Source: Phycisphaerales bacterium (GTDB lineage: Bacteria > Planctomycetota > Phycisphaerae > Phycisphaerales > UBA1924). From it: a DNA stretch of 64,000 nucleotides. The position numbers and the translations under genes are program-made. Position 1 is the stretch's first letter. Every line of letters begins with the position of its first letter. The notes under the pieces were generated by a model that was not told where the DNA came from, searched no databases, and worked only from the letters and a program-made list of their open reading frames with translations. The DNA lies in assembly GCA_029260555.1 (NCBI GenBank), contig JAJDCZ010000042.1, forward strand, positions 33,784 to 97,783, read 5' to 3'. Positions 63,699 through 64,000 of the stretch are shown in pieces.

Positions 63699-63908
63699 AT
63701 GTGCCAGAGCATAATCCTTCGCATTATTATTTTAATTATATTGCTTCCTTTTTTGACGGGTTAAGGCTGTGTTACTAAACAAACTAATGATGATCTTAAT
63801 CCTCGCACTGATTCAGAACCGGCGGTTGAGGTTGCAATCGACAATAACCACACCCGCGTATTAGAGGCTATCCCAGAACCCTGCATGGTCGTCGATATTA
63901 TGTTATAA
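63699..63908 (+). pseudogene. Lipoprotein-like frame broken by a stop codon
   Basis: From the ATG at 63699 (GGAAAG upstream) the frame reads CQSIILRIIILIILLPFLTG, then TAA at 63762, then GCVTKQTNDDLNPRT and onward to 63908. The hydrophobic stretch followed by GC looks like a lipobox with the stop codon just before it. The rest is open for 48 codons. It is a recent pseudogene, a sequencing error or a chance frame. Confidence 0.45.
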
Positions 63909-63914
63909 TCCGGC

Positions 63915-64000
63915 ATGTTGAGACTTACTGATGAACAGTTAGATTGGTTGTGCGAGCAGATTCCGGATCCGGTTCGGAGTCCGCTTGGCGGTCGGCCGCC
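63915..64000 (+). CDS. Probable transposase, N-terminal fragment at window edge
   Basis: The frame opens with MLRLTDEQLDWLCEQIPDP, then continues SPLGGRPP to the edge. LTDEQ near the start and GGRPP are typical of IS5-family transposases. Only about 28 residues are visible, so the family is tentative. No terminal inverted repeat could be fixed. Confidence 0.5.
   Translation, partial: MLRLTDEQLDWLCEQIPDPVRSPLGGRP

Overview
The window looks like a chromosomal segment of a planctomycete, most likely class Phycisphaerae. The clues are inferred from family knowledge: a LEPR-XLL-type N-terminus (MEHLEARKLLSGD) on a secreted protein, three proteins ending in a VPAPAS-type PEP-CTERM anchor with an RRRR tail, a giant repeat protein with a dockerin/EF-hand-like DLNGDG tail, a ThiD2-ThiE fusion, a DUF2617-like protein and a membrane pyrophosphatase. 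There are no rRNA genes and no CRISPR array. Two tRNAs are present: Thr(TGT) and Tyr(GTA).

Layout. 0-1.3 kb: end of the S10 ribosomal operon (rpsJ, rplC, minus strand) with a terminator-like hairpin between the two genes. 1.6-8 kb: secreted protein, M16 peptidase, efp, Tat-exported metallo-beta-lactamase-fold enzyme, LEPR-XLL repeat protein. 8-12.7 kb: minus-strand metabolic run (rhomboid protease, trpF, tyrS, thiD2-thiE) with a REP-like inverted repeat before tyrS. 12.9-19 kb: central carbon genes on the plus strand: citrate synthase, then pdhA, a methyltransferase, pdhB, pdhC and a small membrane protein. Isocitrate dehydrogenase lies at 62.3 kb.

19.1-29.07 kb: a 9.9-kb integrative element inserted in the 3' end of tRNA-Thr and flanked by perfect 56-bp direct repeats. 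All its genes are on the minus strand: S24-like protein, zinc-ribbon protein, ribbon-helix-helix protein, prohead protease-major capsid fusion, methyltransferase, ParB-like protein, AlpA-type HTH, primase-polymerase with DUF3987, Xre-type HTH and tyrosine integrase. It has a capsid gene but no terminase, portal or tail gene, which resembles a phage satellite. The attachment core lies inside the integrase reading frame. Integration replaces a 92-residue C-terminal tail, left behind at the far end of the element, with 8 residues read from the tRNA. In the excised circle the full integrase frame would be restored and would end 10 nt before the S24-like gene. This is the most interesting part of the window.

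29.3-34.9 kb: accessory region with a 1232-residue secreted protein built from four exact 546-bp periods, a HEPN/Toprim-type protein (candidate defence gene) and tRNA-Tyr with a terminator. 35-44 kb: Na/Pi symporter-like protein, ABC-F ATPase, an NtrC-like response regulator with a soluble histidine kinase, a HEAT-like protein and a DUF2617-like protein. 44.5-52 kb: ileS, SpoIIE-type phosphatase, threonine dehydratase-like enzyme, tag, aroA and a lone groES. 52-55 kb: three tandem PEP-CTERM paralogues, two of them followed by near-identical terminators. 55-64 kb: nucleotide-transporter-like protein, Tat-exported SDR, lipoprotein, rpsU, membrane pyrophosphatase, icd, a lipoprotein-like reading frame broken by a stop codon, and the start of a probable transposase at the right edge.
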